This document shows positions 8,707 through 18,041 of a stretch of DNA of 64,000 nt, piece by piece (position 1 is the first letter of the stretch; every line of letters starts with the position of its first letter). The notes under the pieces were generated by a model. It was not told where the DNA came from. It did no database searches and saw nothing but the letters and a program-made list of their open reading frames with translations. The DNA is from Cupriavidus sp. D384 (GTDB lineage: Bacteria; Pseudomonadota; Gammaproteobacteria; Burkholderiales; Burkholderiaceae): positions 144,013 to 208,012 of the forward strand of contig NZ_BBQI01000017.1 in the NCBI RefSeq assembly GCF_001652915.1, read 5' to 3'. The translations under genes and the position numbers were made by a program.

Positions 8707-8857
8707 AAGACCGCCATTTCTACACGAATCGCGCATTCTAACGTTTCGTCTGACGGTTGCGATGACGAGCAGACCGGATTCTTAAGCGTAACTTACATTT
8801 GGATACATGTGAGCGGCGCTTTCCATCGCTGCCGCCCGTATTGCAGCGCTTTACCGG

Positions 8858-11800
8858 TCAGCGCTGAATCGATTCCCAGACCTTCTGCAGCCGCTTGACC
8901 GACATCGGCTGTGGCGTGCGCAGTTCCTGGGCGAACAACGCCACGCGCAGCTCTTCCAGCATCCAGCGGAATTCGTCCAGCCGCGCGTCGGCCGCCCCCC
9001 GGCCCTGGGTCCGCAGTTGCTTCTCGGCCCGCTGCCATTGCTGCACCAGCGGCGACATTTCCTGGATACGTTGACTGTCGCGGCCCGGATCGCCCTTGAG
9101 CTTGTCCACCCGCATCACCATGCCCTTCAGGTAGCGCGGATAGTGGACCAACTGCGTGTATGGCGTATCGATCACAAATGACTTGTTCATCAGCCGGCCC
9201 AGCTGTGCCTCCAGATCCTGGTAGGCCGACCCGAACGGCTTGGCCTGCAGCAACTTGCGCGGCAGCGATGCGAATTCGGCCAGGATGGTGCCGACCAGCC
9301 GCGCAATTTCCTGCGCCAGCAGCGACAGCCGCGCCCGGCCCTCTTCCTTGCGCGCGCTGAATTCGGCGTCGTTGCGCGGCAGGGGTGCCTGCAGGCAGGC
9401 CCGCTCCAGCGCCATCAGCACGATCTGGTTGCGCAGTTCTTCCTGCGTGCCCAGCGTCATGTACTGCATCGCCATCTGCTGCAGGTTCGGGATGTTCTTC
9501 TCGATGAACTTGACCTGTTCGCGCAGTTGCAGCGCAAACAGCCGGCGCAGGCCCGCATGGTGGACGCGCGCCGCTTCCTGCGGATCGTCGAACACCTCCA
9601 CGTCGCAATGGTCGCCACGGTCCACCAGCGCCGGGTAGCCAAACAGCGTCTGGTTACCCTTGCGGATTTCCAGCAGCTCCGGCAATTCGCCAAACGACCA
9701 CGACGTCAGGTTCTCGTACTGCCCGGCCTCGGCGGCTGGCACATCGCGCGCGGCAATGCTCTGGAACGACTGCTGCGCCTGCCCGCCCAGCTCCGCGCGC
9801 AACTGGGCCAGGTTGCGGCCCATGTCCAGCTGGCGACCGTGCTCGTCGATCACCTTGAAGTTCATCGTGTGGTGCGCCGGCAGCGTTTCCAGCTTGAAAT
9901 CGGCGCGCCGGATCATCGTGCCGGTCTGCTCGCGCACGTCGGCAATCAACACGTCGAGCAGGTCGCCTTCGCCAAAGGGCTGGCGGTCGACAAACCCGGC
10001 CGCGTAGTCGGGCAGCGGCACGCAATGGCGACGCAGCTTCTGCGGCAGCGACTTCAGCAGCAGATGCACCTTCTCCTTGATCATGCCCGGCACCAGCCAT
10101 TCGGCGCGCTCGGGCCTGACCTGGTTCAGCGCGTACAGCGGCACGGTCAGTGTCACGCCGTCGCGGTGGCTGCCCGGCTCGAAGTGGTACGACAGCCCCA
10201 TGTCGACGCCGGCAACCGGCAGGATCTTCGGGAACAGGTCGGTCGTGATGCCGGCCGCCTCGTGCCGCATCAGTTCGTCGCGGTTCAGGTACAGCAGCTT
10301 GCGGTCCCTGGCCGATTCGGCCTGGTACCACTTCTCGAAGGCCACCTGGTTGTGGATGTCCGCCGGGATGGCCTTGTCGTAGAACGCGTAGATCAGCACA
10401 TCGTCCACCAGCACGTCCTGCCGGCGCGACTTGTGCTCCAGGTTCTCGATCTCGCGCACCAGCCGCTGGTTGTGGGCGAAGAACGGCAGCCGGGTGTCGA
10501 ACTCGCCCTCCACCAGCGCGCTGCGGATAAACAGCTCGCGCGCCTCGACCGGATTCATCGGGCCAAAATCCACGCGGCGGTGCTGGTAGACCGGCAGGCC
10601 GTACAGCGTGCCGCGCTCCAGCGCCAGCACCTGGCCGGCCTTTTTCTCCCAGTGCGGCTCGCTCCAGCTCACCTTGAGCAGGTGGCGGCCCACCTGCTCC
10701 ACCCATTCGGGCTCCACGCGGGCCAGCGTGCGCGCGTACAGGCGGCTGGTTTCCACCAGTTCGGCGGCAATGATCCAGCGGCCCACCTTGCGCGCGATCA
10801 GCGATCCCGGCCACAGGTGGAACTTGATGCCGCGCGCGCCCAGGTATTCGCGCCCCTTGCCATCGGCCTCGTCGAGCTTCAGGCCCACGTTGCCCAGCAG
10901 GCCCGTCAGCAGCGCCTTGTGCAGCTGCTCGAAGGTCGGCTCGGTCTCGTTCAGGCGCCAACCCTGCTCGCTGACCGTGGTGTGCAGCTGCGAGTGCACA
11001 TCACGCCATTCGCGCAGGCGCACATGCGACAGGAAGTTGCTGCGGCACTGGTCCTGCAGCTGGCGGTTGGTCTTCTTGTGCGCAACGGCTTCCTCGAACC
11101 ACTTCCACAGCTTGACCCAGCCCAGGAACTCGGACTTCTCGTCCATGAACTTGCGATGGGCCTGGTCGGCGGCTTCCTGGGCTTCCTGCGGACGCTCGCG
11201 CGGGTCCTGCACCGACAGTGCACTGGCGATGATCAGCACTTCCTTCAGGCAGTGGTGGTCGCGGGCGGCCAGGATCATCCGGGCCACGCGCGGATCCAAC
11301 GGCAGTTTCGCCAGTTGGCGGCCGGTGCCGGTCAGCTGGTTGCCCTCGTCGAGCGCGCCCAGTTCCTGCAGCAGCTGGTAGCCATCGGCCACGGCCCGGC
11401 CCAGCGGGGGCTCGATAAACGGGAAGGCCTCGATATCGGTCAGGCGCAGCGCCTTCATGCGCAGGATGACCGCCGCCAGCGACGAGCGCAGGATTTCCGG
11501 ATCGGTAAAGCGCGGCCGGCCCAGGAAATCGCTTTCCTCGTACAGCCGGATACACACGCCATCGGCCACCCGGCCGCAACGGCCGGCGCGCTGGTTGGCA
11601 GCCGCCTGCGAGATCGACTCGATCTGCAGCTGTTCCACCTTGTTGCGATACGAATAGCGCTTCACGCGCGCCAGGCCGGTATCCACCACGTAGCGGATAC
11701 CTGGCACCGTCAGCGACGTTTCGGCCACGTTGGTCGCCAGCACGATGCGGCGGGCGTTGGACGGCCGGAACACGCGCTCCTGCTCCTGCACGGACAGCCG

Positions 11801-13090
11801 CGCGAACAGCGGCAGGATCTCGGTGTGCGGCGGATGATGCTTGCGCAGCGCCTCGGCGGCCTCGCGGATCTCGCGCTCGCCGGGCAGGAAGACGAGTACA
11901 TCGCCCTGGCCCAGCCGGCACAGTTCGTCCACGGCATCGACGATGCCGTCGTACAGATCCCGCTCCTTCGCCTTTTCCGAGCGCGGCGCGGGCATCTGCC
12001 CGGGCGCCGGCTTGTCTTCCTGGATCGGCCGGTAGCGCACTTCCACCGGATACAACCGGCCGCTGACCTCGATCACGGGCGCCGGTTTGCCATCGCGCGC
12101 GAAATGCTCGGCAAAGCGCTTCGCATCGATGGTGGCCGACGTGATGATCACCTTCAGGTCCGGCCGCTTCGGCAGGATCTGGCGCAGGTAGCCGATCAGG
12201 AAATCGATGTTGAGGCTGCGCTCGTGCGCCTCGTCGATGATGATCGTGTCGTACGCGCGCAGCAGCGGGTCGTTCTGCGTCTCGGCCAGCAGGATACCGT
12301 CGGTCATCAGCTTGACCGACGCGCCGGCCGACATGGCGTCGTTGAACCGCACCTGGTAGCCCACGTGCTCGCCCACCGGCGTGCCCAGTTCCTGCGCGAT
12401 GCGCTTGGCCGTGGACGTGGCGGCAATCCGGCGCGGCTGCGTATGGCCGATCAGGCCGCCGCCGGGCTTGCCCTCGCGGGCCGGGCCGCGCCCGATGGAC
12501 AGCGCGATCTTGGGCAGCTGCGTGGTCTTGCCCGAGCCGGTTTCGCCGGAGACGATCACCACCTGGTTGGCCAGCAGCGCCTGCGCGATCTCGTCGCGGC
12601 GCGCCGATACCGGCAGGGCCTCGGGGAACGTGATCTCGGGCAGCGGGTTGGCAAGCCGCACCGGCTGGGGCGGGCGCGGGGGGCGCTGGGCGCCTTCCGG
12701 CCGGGGCGGACGCTGGCTGCCTTCCGGGCGCGCCTGGCGCTGCCCGCCCTCAGGGCGCGGCGGCCGGGGCGGGCCGTCCGGGCGCGGGGGCCGCTGGCCG
12801 CCTGCCTGCTGCGACCCGGGCTGGCCGCCATCGGGACGCGGCGAACGCGCAGCGCCTTCAGGGCGCGGCGGCCGGGGCTGACGCGGCTGGGGAGGCGACT
12901 GCGGCGGCTTTTGCCCCTGCGATGCCTTTTGCGGCGGTTGCTGTGCCGGTCTTTGCGCCGGTTTTGGCGCAGGTTCCTGCGGCCGAGCACCACCGCCCGC
13001 TTCACGTGAAGCGGGGTTCTGGCTGGCCTGGGAGGAGGTAGCCTCGGCGGGGTTGGCCGTGGCGGGCTTGGCGGGGCGTTGTGCTGACAT
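8858..13090 (-). CDS. hrpA: ATP-dependent RNA helicase HrpA (DEAH box)
   Basis: 1410-aa cytoplasmic DEAH-box RNA helicase, linked in other bacteria to mRNA processing and ribosome rescue. Residues 1-145 are a Pro/Arg/Gln/Gly-rich disordered tail with repeated RPEG/RPDG units. The helicase core then shows Walker A GETGSGKT (182-189), DEAH (286-289), SAT (318-320) and motif VI QRAGRCGR, followed by HA2, OB-fold and the long C-terminal DUF3418 region. Length fits HrpA after allowing for the long tail. The ATG lies 23 bp from the divergent argA ATG and has no ribosome site; a palindromic TATAAT box sits just upstream, so the message may be leaderless. Confidence 0.97.
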   Translation of the reverse strand: MSAQRPAKPATANPAEATSSQASQNPASREAGGGARPQEPAPKPAQRPAQQPPQKASQGQKPPQSPPQPRQPRPPRPEGAARSPRPDGGQPGSQQAGGQRPPRPDGPPRPPRPEGGQRQARPEGSQRPPRPEGAQRPPRPPQPVRLANPLPEITFPEALPVSARRDEIAQALLANQVVIVSGETGSGKTTQLPKIALSIGRGPAREGKPGGGLIGHTQPRRIAATSTAKRIAQELGTPVGEHVGYQVRFNDAMSAGASVKLMTDGILLAETQNDPLLRAYDTIIIDEAHERSLNIDFLIGYLRQILPKRPDLKVIITSATIDAKRFAEHFARDGKPAPVIEVSGRLYPVEVRYRPIQEDKPAPGQMPAPRSEKAKERDLYDGIVDAVDELCRLGQGDVLVFLPGEREIREAAEALRKHHPPHTEILPLFARLSVQEQERVFRPSNARRIVLATNVAETSLTVPGIRYVVDTGLARVKRYSYRNKVEQLQIESISQAAANQRAGRCGRVADGVCIRLYEESDFLGRPRFTDPEILRSSLAAVILRMKALRLTDIEAFPFIEPPLGRAVADGYQLLQELGALDEGNQLTGTGRQLAKLPLDPRVARMILAARDHHCLKEVLIIASALSVQDPRERPQEAQEAADQAHRKFMDEKSEFLGWVKLWKWFEEAVAHKKTNRQLQDQCRSNFLSHVRLREWRDVHSQLHTTVSEQGWRLNETEPTFEQLHKALLTGLLGNVGLKLDEADGKGREYLGARGIKFHLWPGSLIARKVGRWIIAAELVETSRLYARTLARVEPEWVEQVGRHLLKVSWSEPHWEKKAGQVLALERGTLYGLPVYQHRRVDFGPMNPVEARELFIRSALVEGEFDTRLPFFAHNQRLVREIENLEHKSRRQDVLVDDVLIYAFYDKAIPADIHNQVAFEKWYQAESARDRKLLYLNRDELMRHEAAGITTDLFPKILPVAGVDMGLSYHFEPGSHRDGVTLTVPLYALNQVRPERAEWLVPGMIKEKVHLLLKSLPQKLRRHCVPLPDYAAGFVDRQPFGEGDLLDVLIADVREQTGTMIRRADFKLETLPAHHTMNFKVIDEHGRQLDMGRNLAQLRAELGGQAQQSFQSIAARDVPAAEAGQYENLTSWSFGELPELLEIRKGNQTLFGYPALVDRGDHCDVEVFDDPQEAARVHHAGLRRLFALQLREQVKFIEKNIPNLQQMAMQYMTLGTQEELRNQIVLMALERACLQAPLPRNDAEFSARKEEGRARLSLLAQEIARLVGTILAEFASLPRKLLQAKPFGSAYQDLEAQLGRLMNKSFVIDTPYTQLVHYPRYLKGMVMRVDKLKGDPGRDSQRIQEMSPLVQQWQRAEKQLRTQGRGAADARLDEFRWMLEELRVALFAQELRTPQPMSVKRLQKVWESIQR
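12656..12895 (-). repeat. Degenerate RP-rich codon repeats in the hrpA 5' region
   Basis: Residues about 66-145 of HrpA are built of repeated R-P-P-R-P-(E/D)-G units, for example RPEGSQRPPRPEGAQRPPRP. At DNA level the CGCCC/GGGCG-rich units recur every 21-24 bases. Likely a disordered RNA-binding tail and a spot of length variation between strains. Confidence 0.6.
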
Positions 13091-13097
13091 TGGCCGG

Positions 13098-13107
13098 GAT
13101 TATAATC
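13098..13107. promoter_or_regulatory. Palindromic -10 box shared by hrpA and argA
   Basis: GATTATAATC is its own reverse complement, so both strands read TATAAT. The box ends 7 nt before the argA ATG (13114) and 8 nt before the hrpA ATG (13090). On the plus strand TTGTGC lies 16 bp upstream as a possible -35; the minus-strand -35 is poor. Neither start has a ribosome site, which fits leaderless transcripts from both sides. Confidence 0.5.
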
Positions 13108-13113
13108 CGCCGC

Positions 13114-14574
13114 ATGAACGCCAGAACCGACTCCCCGCAGCAGGACCCCGATCCTGCCGCCTCGCCCTCGCCCCTCGATCCGTCCACCGTCCCGATGACC
13201 ACTGCCGAGCCCGCCACGCCCATTCCGTCGGCCACGGCCGGCGCCGATCTGGCCGAGGCCAGCGGCCCCGACCAGCAGCAGTTCGTCGACTGGCTGCGCG
13301 CGGTTGCCCCGTACATTCACACGTTCCGCGGCAAGACCTTCGTGATCGCCTTCAGCGGCGAACTGGTCAAGGCCGGCGTGCTCAACGCGCTGGTCAACGA
13401 CGTGGCGCTGCTGCACGCCATGGGTATGCAGTTGGTGCTGGTATTCGGTTCGCGCCCGCAGGTGGAAGAGCAGCTGGGGCTGCGCAACGTGCAGTCGCAG
13501 TTTGCCGATGGCGTACGGATCACCGACAACGCCGCGCTCGAATGCGCCAAGGAAGCCGCCGGCGAACTGCGCCTGGACATCGAGGCGGCCTTCAGCCAGG
13601 GCCTGCCGAATACCCCGATGGCCGGCGCCCAGCTTTCGGTGGTGTCGGGCAACTTCATCACGGCGCGGCCCGTGGGTATCGTCAACGGCGTGGACTACCA
13701 GCACACGGGGCTGGTACGCAAGATCGACGACGAATCAATGCGCATGTCGCTGTCGCACGGCAAGGTCGTGCTGCTGTCGCCACTGGGCTTCTCCCCCACC
13801 GGCCAGGCGTTCAACCTGTCGATGGAAGACGTGGCCAGTGCCACGGCCAGCGCGCTCAAGGCCGACAAGCTGATTTTCATCACCGAGGTGCCGGGCGTGC
13901 CCGACCCCGTGGGCAAGCTGATGAAGGAAATGTCGCTGCGCACCGCCGTGGAACGGCTGCAGAACAACCACCTGCCGCCCGACGTGGCCTATTACCTGGA
14001 ACACCTGGTCAAGGCGCTCCGGGGCGGCGTGCCGCGCGCCCACCTGATCCCGTTCGACATGGACGGCTCGGTGCTGCTGGAACTGTTCCTGCACGATGGC
14101 GTGGGCACCATGGTGTCCGATACCGATTTGGAAAGCCTGCGCGAGGCCACGCTCGACGACGTGGGCGGCATCCTGCAACTGATCGCGCCGCTGGAGGCCG
14201 ACGGCACGCTCGTGCCGCGCGGACGTCACCTGATCGAGCGCGATATCGACAAGTTCTCGGTGATCGAGCACGACAACGTGCTGTTCGGCTGTGCGGCGCT
14301 GTACGCATTCCCGCGCGAGAACATGGGCGAGATGGCCTGCCTGACCGTGTCGGCCGAGGCCCAGGGCACCGGCGACGGCGAGCGCCTGCTCAAGCGGATC
14401 GAACGCCGCGCCCGCACGCTGGGCCTGGACCGGCTGTTCGTGCTCACCACGCGCACCGAGCACTGGTTCCTGAAGCGCGGTTTCGTGCACGCCACCGTGG
14501 ACGACCTGCCGGAAGACAAGCGCAAGCTGTACAACTGGCAGCGCAAGTCGATGGTGCTGATGAAGAAGCTGTAA
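13114..14574 (+). CDS. argA: N-acetylglutamate synthase
   Basis: Acetyl-CoA:glutamate N-acetyltransferase, first step of arginine synthesis. 486 aa in the classical ArgA layout: a disordered N-terminal extension of about 50 residues, an amino-acid-kinase-like domain (FRGKTFVIAFSGELV near 68, then VLVFGSRPQVEEQL) that binds arginine in the family, and a C-terminal GNAT acetyltransferase domain with the acetyl-CoA loop AQGTGDGERLL. Start ATG 13114 is supported by the adjacent -10 box but has no ribosome site; the ATG at 13195 would remove the variable extension and cannot be excluded. Confidence 0.94.
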   Translation: MNARTDSPQQDPDPAASPSPLDPSTVPMTTAEPATPIPSATAGADLAEASGPDQQQFVDWLRAVAPYIHTFRGKTFVIAFSGELVKAGVLNALVNDVALLHAMGMQLVLVFGSRPQVEEQLGLRNVQSQFADGVRITDNAALECAKEAAGELRLDIEAAFSQGLPNTPMAGAQLSVVSGNFITARPVGIVNGVDYQHTGLVRKIDDESMRMSLSHGKVVLLSPLGFSPTGQAFNLSMEDVASATASALKADKLIFITEVPGVPDPVGKLMKEMSLRTAVERLQNNHLPPDVAYYLEHLVKALRGGVPRAHLIPFDMDGSVLLELFLHDGVGTMVSDTDLESLREATLDDVGGILQLIAPLEADGTLVPRGRHLIERDIDKFSVIEHDNVLFGCAALYAFPRENMGEMACLTVSAEAQGTGDGERLLKRIERRARTLGLDRLFVLTTRTEHWFLKRGFVHATVDDLPEDKRKLYNWQRKSMVLMKKL

Positions 14575-14696
14575 CCCCACAACACCCATAAACGTCCGCC
14601 GCAAAGACAACAGCCGCCGCAGGGGCATGGTCCACCGGCCCCGCCCCGCCGGCCCAGCTTGGCTACAATGGCGGCCACACGAAAAAGGAGTCCCTC

Positions 14697-14972
14697 ATGG
14701 CCCGCATGGTCCATTGCGTCAAACTGAACAAGGAAGCCGAAGGCCTCGACTTCCCGCCGCTGCCGGGCGACCTCGGCAAGAAGATCTGGCAAAGCGTGTC
14801 GAAGGAAGCCTGGGCTGGCTGGCTCAAGCACCAGACCATGCTGATCAACGAAAACCGCCTGAACATGGCCGACGTCCGCGCGCGCCAGTACCTGCTCAAG
14901 CAGACCGAGAAGTATTTCTTCGGCGAAGGTGCCGACCAGGCCGCCGGCTACGTGCCGCCGCCGTCGGCCTGA
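14697..14972 (+). CDS. yggX: Fe(2+)-trafficking / oxidative damage protection protein YggX
   Basis: 91-aa cytoplasmic protein of the YggX family, implicated in protecting Fe-S clusters and in iron trafficking. It starts [20 protein letters not shown] with the conserved Cys7 and contains [20 protein letters not shown] and the C-terminal YFFGEG motif. A strong AAGGAG site precedes the ATG. It lies 122 nt after argA and is followed by a good terminator. Confidence 0.96.
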   Translation: MARMVHCVKLNKEAEGLDFPPLPGDLGKKIWQSVSKEAWAGWLKHQTMLINENRLNMADVRARQYLLKQTEKYFFGEGADQAAGYVPPPSA

Positions 14973-14995
14973 TACCGTCGGAAAGCCAGGACAAG

Positions 14996-15019
14996 GCGGG
15001 TGCTTCGGCACCCGCTTTT
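14996..15019 (+). terminator. Intrinsic terminator after yggX
   Basis: Perfect 8-bp stem GCGGGTGC / GCACCCGC with a TTCG tetraloop followed by TTTT, 23 nt after the yggX stop. Confidence 0.88.
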
Positions 15020-15035
15020 GCTTTGTGCATCCGAA

Positions 15036-15049
15036 TTGACCCAAATCAT
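15036..15049 (+). promoter_or_regulatory. FNR/Dnr-type site upstream of the nar operon
   Basis: TTGACCCAAATCAT matches TTGAT-N4-ATCAA at 8 of 10 fixed positions. A TATTTG box at 15069-15074 is placed so that the site would be centred near -40, the position of a class II FNR activator. The transcript would then have a leader of roughly 185 nt containing small hairpins (15132-15147 and 15184-15200) before narK1. Confidence 0.55.
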
Positions 15050-15267
15050 GATCATGTCGCGGCGAGCCTATTTGCCGCCACACCGGCCATCCGTGCCATA
15101 GCTGCCGTAACCGTTGCCCCGCGCGGCTTTCCGGCATGCATATGCCGAAAGAACTAGTACGTACGGCATAGCTCTGCCCGCTCCCGGCTCTTCGGCCGGC
15201 GAATGTTCCGCGTAGACCCGCAGGCCTACTCTGGCATCACTCTCCAAAGTGACTCCGGAACCCGGCC

Positions 15268-16578
15268 ATGGCCACCGCAACCTACTCCGCCCACCCCCCA
15301 GAATCCGTGCCGCCTGGCGCCTGGACCACGCTCTGGTCCAGCACATTCGCGTTCACCATCTGCTTTGCCGTCTGGATGATGTTCGCGGTGCTCGGCATCC
15401 CGCTCAAGAACGAACTCGGTCTCAACGACACGGAATTCGGCCTGCTGGCCGCCACCCCCGTGCTCAGCGGATCGCTGATCCGCGTGCCGCTGGGCATCTG
15501 GACCGACCGCTACGGCGGCCGCATGGTGTTCTTCGTGCTGATGCTGCTGACGGTCATCCCGATCTGGCTGATTTCCTATGTCCACACGCTCTGGCAGTTG
15601 CTGGTACTGGGCCTGTTCGTCGGGCTGGCCGGCGGGTCGTTCTCGGTGGGCACGCCGTATGTGGCGCGCTGGTTCCCGCGTTCGCGCCAGGGGCTGGCAA
15701 TGGGCATCTTCGGGGCCGGCAACTCGGGTGCCGCGCTCACCAAGTTCGTGGCTCCGGCGTTGATCCTGGCCGCCGGTACCTGGGAAATCGTACCGAAGGT
15801 CTACTCGGTGGCGATGCTGGTCACGGCCATCGTCTTCTTCCTGTTCTCGCGCAGCAACCCGGCACACCGGTCGACGTCGGCCACGAGCTTCCGCGCCCAG
15901 CTGGCCGTGATGCGCGACCCGCGCGTGTGGCGCTACTCGCAGTACTACTCGGTGGTGTTCGGCGGCTACGTGGGCCTGTCGCTGTGGATGACCAAGTACT
16001 ACATCGGCGAGTACGGCTTCGACATCAAGACCGCCGCCTTCCTGGCCGCCTGCTTCTCGCTGCCCGGCGGTGTGCTGCGCGCCATCGGCGGCTGGATCTC
16101 CGACCGCTACGGCGCCCATCGCACCACGTGGTGGGTGATGTGGGTCAGCTGGGTGGGCTTCTTCCTGCTCAGCTACCCGAAGACCGACTTCGTGATCCAC
16201 ACGGTCACCGGCCCGCAGAGCTTCCATATCGCCCTGACCCCCACCGTGTTCACGATCCTGATGTTCGTGGTGGGCATCGCCTTCGCCATCGGCAAGGCCT
16301 CGGTCTTCAAGTTCATCTCGAACGACTTCACCCACAACATCGGCGCGGTGTCCGGCGTGGTGGGCCTGGCTGGCGGCCTGGGCGGCTTCATCCTGCCGAT
16401 CCTGTTTGGCGCGCTGGCGGACCTGACCGGCATCCGCAGCAGCTGTTTCATGCTGATGTACGGCACGGTCTGCGTAAGCCTGGTCTGGATGCACTACAGC
16501 CATCGCGCGGAGCAACTGCGTGCGCGGCCGCGGCCGGAGGCGTCCGCCGCCCTGGACAAGCCCGCGCAGGCCGCCTGA
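15268..16578 (+). CDS. narK1: Nitrate/nitrite MFS transporter NarK1
   Basis: 436-aa inner-membrane transporter of the nitrate/nitrite porter family with 12 predicted spans. The NNP signature is visible in the region GLAGGSFSVGTPYVARWFP (about 125-145) and again in GVVGLAGGLGGFILP near 375. It is of the short NarK1 type, which in other denitrifiers is a proton-coupled nitrate importer. It is the first gene of the operon; narK2 follows after 37 nt. The start ATG is preceded only by a weak GGA site. Confidence 0.94.
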   Translation: MATATYSAHPPESVPPGAWTTLWSSTFAFTICFAVWMMFAVLGIPLKNELGLNDTEFGLLAATPVLSGSLIRVPLGIWTDRYGGRMVFFVLMLLTVIPIWLISYVHTLWQLLVLGLFVGLAGGSFSVGTPYVARWFPRSRQGLAMGIFGAGNSGAALTKFVAPALILAAGTWEIVPKVYSVAMLVTAIVFFLFSRSNPAHRSTSATSFRAQLAVMRDPRVWRYSQYYSVVFGGYVGLSLWMTKYYIGEYGFDIKTAAFLAACFSLPGGVLRAIGGWISDRYGAHRTTWWVMWVSWVGFFLLSYPKTDFVIHTVTGPQSFHIALTPTVFTILMFVVGIAFAIGKASVFKFISNDFTHNIGAVSGVVGLAGGLGGFILPILFGALADLTGIRSSCFMLMYGTVCVSLVWMHYSHRAEQLRARPRPEASAALDKPAQAA

Positions 16579-16615
16579 TCCGCGCTTTCCCACCGATTTC
16601 CTTCTCTCGCACATC

Positions 16616-18001
16616 ATGACCAGTACCGTACTGACCCGCTGGGAGCCCGAGAACGCCACGTTCTGGCGCGACCGGGGCGAACGCATTGCCTATCGCAACC
16701 TCTGGATCTCGATCCCGGCCCTGATGCTGGCATTCGTGGTCTGGATGCTCTGGAGCGTGGTGGCGGTCAACCTTGACCGTGCCGGCTTCCAGTTCACCAA
16801 GAACCAGCTGTTCTGGCTGACCGCGCTGCCGGCCCTGTCCGGCGCCACGCTGCGCATCTTCTATTCGTTCCTGGTGCCGGTGTTCGGCGGCCGCCGCTTC
16901 ACGGCCATCTCCACCGCGCTGCTGCTGATTCCGGCGCTGGGCATGGGCTTTGCGCTGCGCGATCCGTCCACCAGCTACCCGACGCTGCTGGTGCTGGCCC
17001 TGCTGTGCGGCCTGGGCGGCGCCAACTTCAGTTCGTCGATGGCCAATATCAGCTTCTTCTTCCCGAAGGCGAAGAAGGGCCTGGCCACCGGCCTGAATGC
17101 CGGCATCGGCAACCTGGGCGTGTCCGTGGTGCAGTTCGTCACGCCGCTGGTGGTGTCGGTGGCCGTGTTCGGCGCACTCGGCGGCGAACCGCAGAGCTAT
17201 CAGGCCAACGGCGCCGCGCAGAGCCTGTGGCTGCAGAACGCGGGCTTTATCTGGGTGCCGTTCATCGTGGTGGCAGCGCTGGCTGCGTGGTTCGGCATGA
17301 ACGACATCGCCGATGCCCGCGCGTCGTTCGCGGAACAGGCCGTGATCTTCCAGCGCAAGCACAACTGGCTGATGTGCTGGCTCTATATCGGCACGTTCGG
17401 GTCGTTCATCGGCTTCTCGGCTGGCCTGGCGCTGCTGACCAAGTCGCAGTTCCCGGGCATCAACCCCACTGCCTATGCCTTCCTGGGCCCGCTGGTCGGC
17501 GCGCTGACCCGCCCCGTTGGCGGCTGGATCTCGGACAAGCTCGGCGGTGCGCGCGTCACGCTCTGGACCTTCGTCGGCATGATCGGCGCCGTCTGCGCCG
17601 TGCTGGCCGCCCTGCCCCATGACGGCCAGGCCGGCAGCTTCCAGGCATTCCTCATTGCGTTCATCGTGCTGTTCGCCCTGACCGGCGTGGGCAACGGCTC
17701 CACGTTCCGCATGATCCCGGTGATCTTCCTGACCGAGCGTCAACGCGACGCAGCCGGCAAGGGCGATGCCGCGCAGAAGCAGGCCCTGCAGGACGCCGGC
17801 AAGGAATCGGCCGCCGTGCTGGGCTTCTCGGGCGCGATCGGTGCCTATGGCGGTTTCTTTATTCCCAAGAGCTTCGGCACGTCGCTGGAACTGACCGGCT
17901 CGCCCGATGCCGCGCTCTACGGTTTCATCGCCTTCTATCTAAGTTGTGTACTCGTGACCTGGTGGTACTACGCACGCCGTAACGCCCCCATGCCCTGCTG
18001 A
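16616..18001 (+). CDS. narK2: Nitrate/nitrite antiporter NarK2
   Basis: 461-aa 12-span NNP-family transporter of the NarK2 type, expected to exchange nitrate for nitrite. It starts MTSTVLTRWEPENATFW and has the NNP motif GLGGANFSSSMANISFFFPK near 135 and a second copy, GAYGGFFIPK, near 405, plus a long cytoplasmic loop (ERQRDAAGKGDAAQKQ). No ribosome site is visible before the ATG, so it may depend on translation from narK1. narG follows after 40 nt, preceded by GGAG. Confidence 0.94.
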   Translation: MTSTVLTRWEPENATFWRDRGERIAYRNLWISIPALMLAFVVWMLWSVVAVNLDRAGFQFTKNQLFWLTALPALSGATLRIFYSFLVPVFGGRRFTAISTALLLIPALGMGFALRDPSTSYPTLLVLALLCGLGGANFSSSMANISFFFPKAKKGLATGLNAGIGNLGVSVVQFVTPLVVSVAVFGALGGEPQSYQANGAAQSLWLQNAGFIWVPFIVVAALAAWFGMNDIADARASFAEQAVIFQRKHNWLMCWLYIGTFGSFIGFSAGLALLTKSQFPGINPTAYAFLGPLVGALTRPVGGWISDKLGGARVTLWTFVGMIGAVCAVLAALPHDGQAGSFQAFLIAFIVLFALTGVGNGSTFRMIPVIFLTERQRDAAGKGDAAQKQALQDAGKESAAVLGFSGAIGAYGGFFIPKSFGTSLELTGSPDAALYGFIAFYLSCVLVTWWYYARRNAPMPC

Positions 18002-18041
18002 GGCGGGCATCACCCACAAAAGCAAGCGGAGAACATAAGAA

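Noticed and set aside
9527..13009. Long plus-strand open frame opposite hrpA
   Set aside because: HrpA motifs are complete on the minus strand; this frame is a compositional shadow without any family signature or ribosome site.
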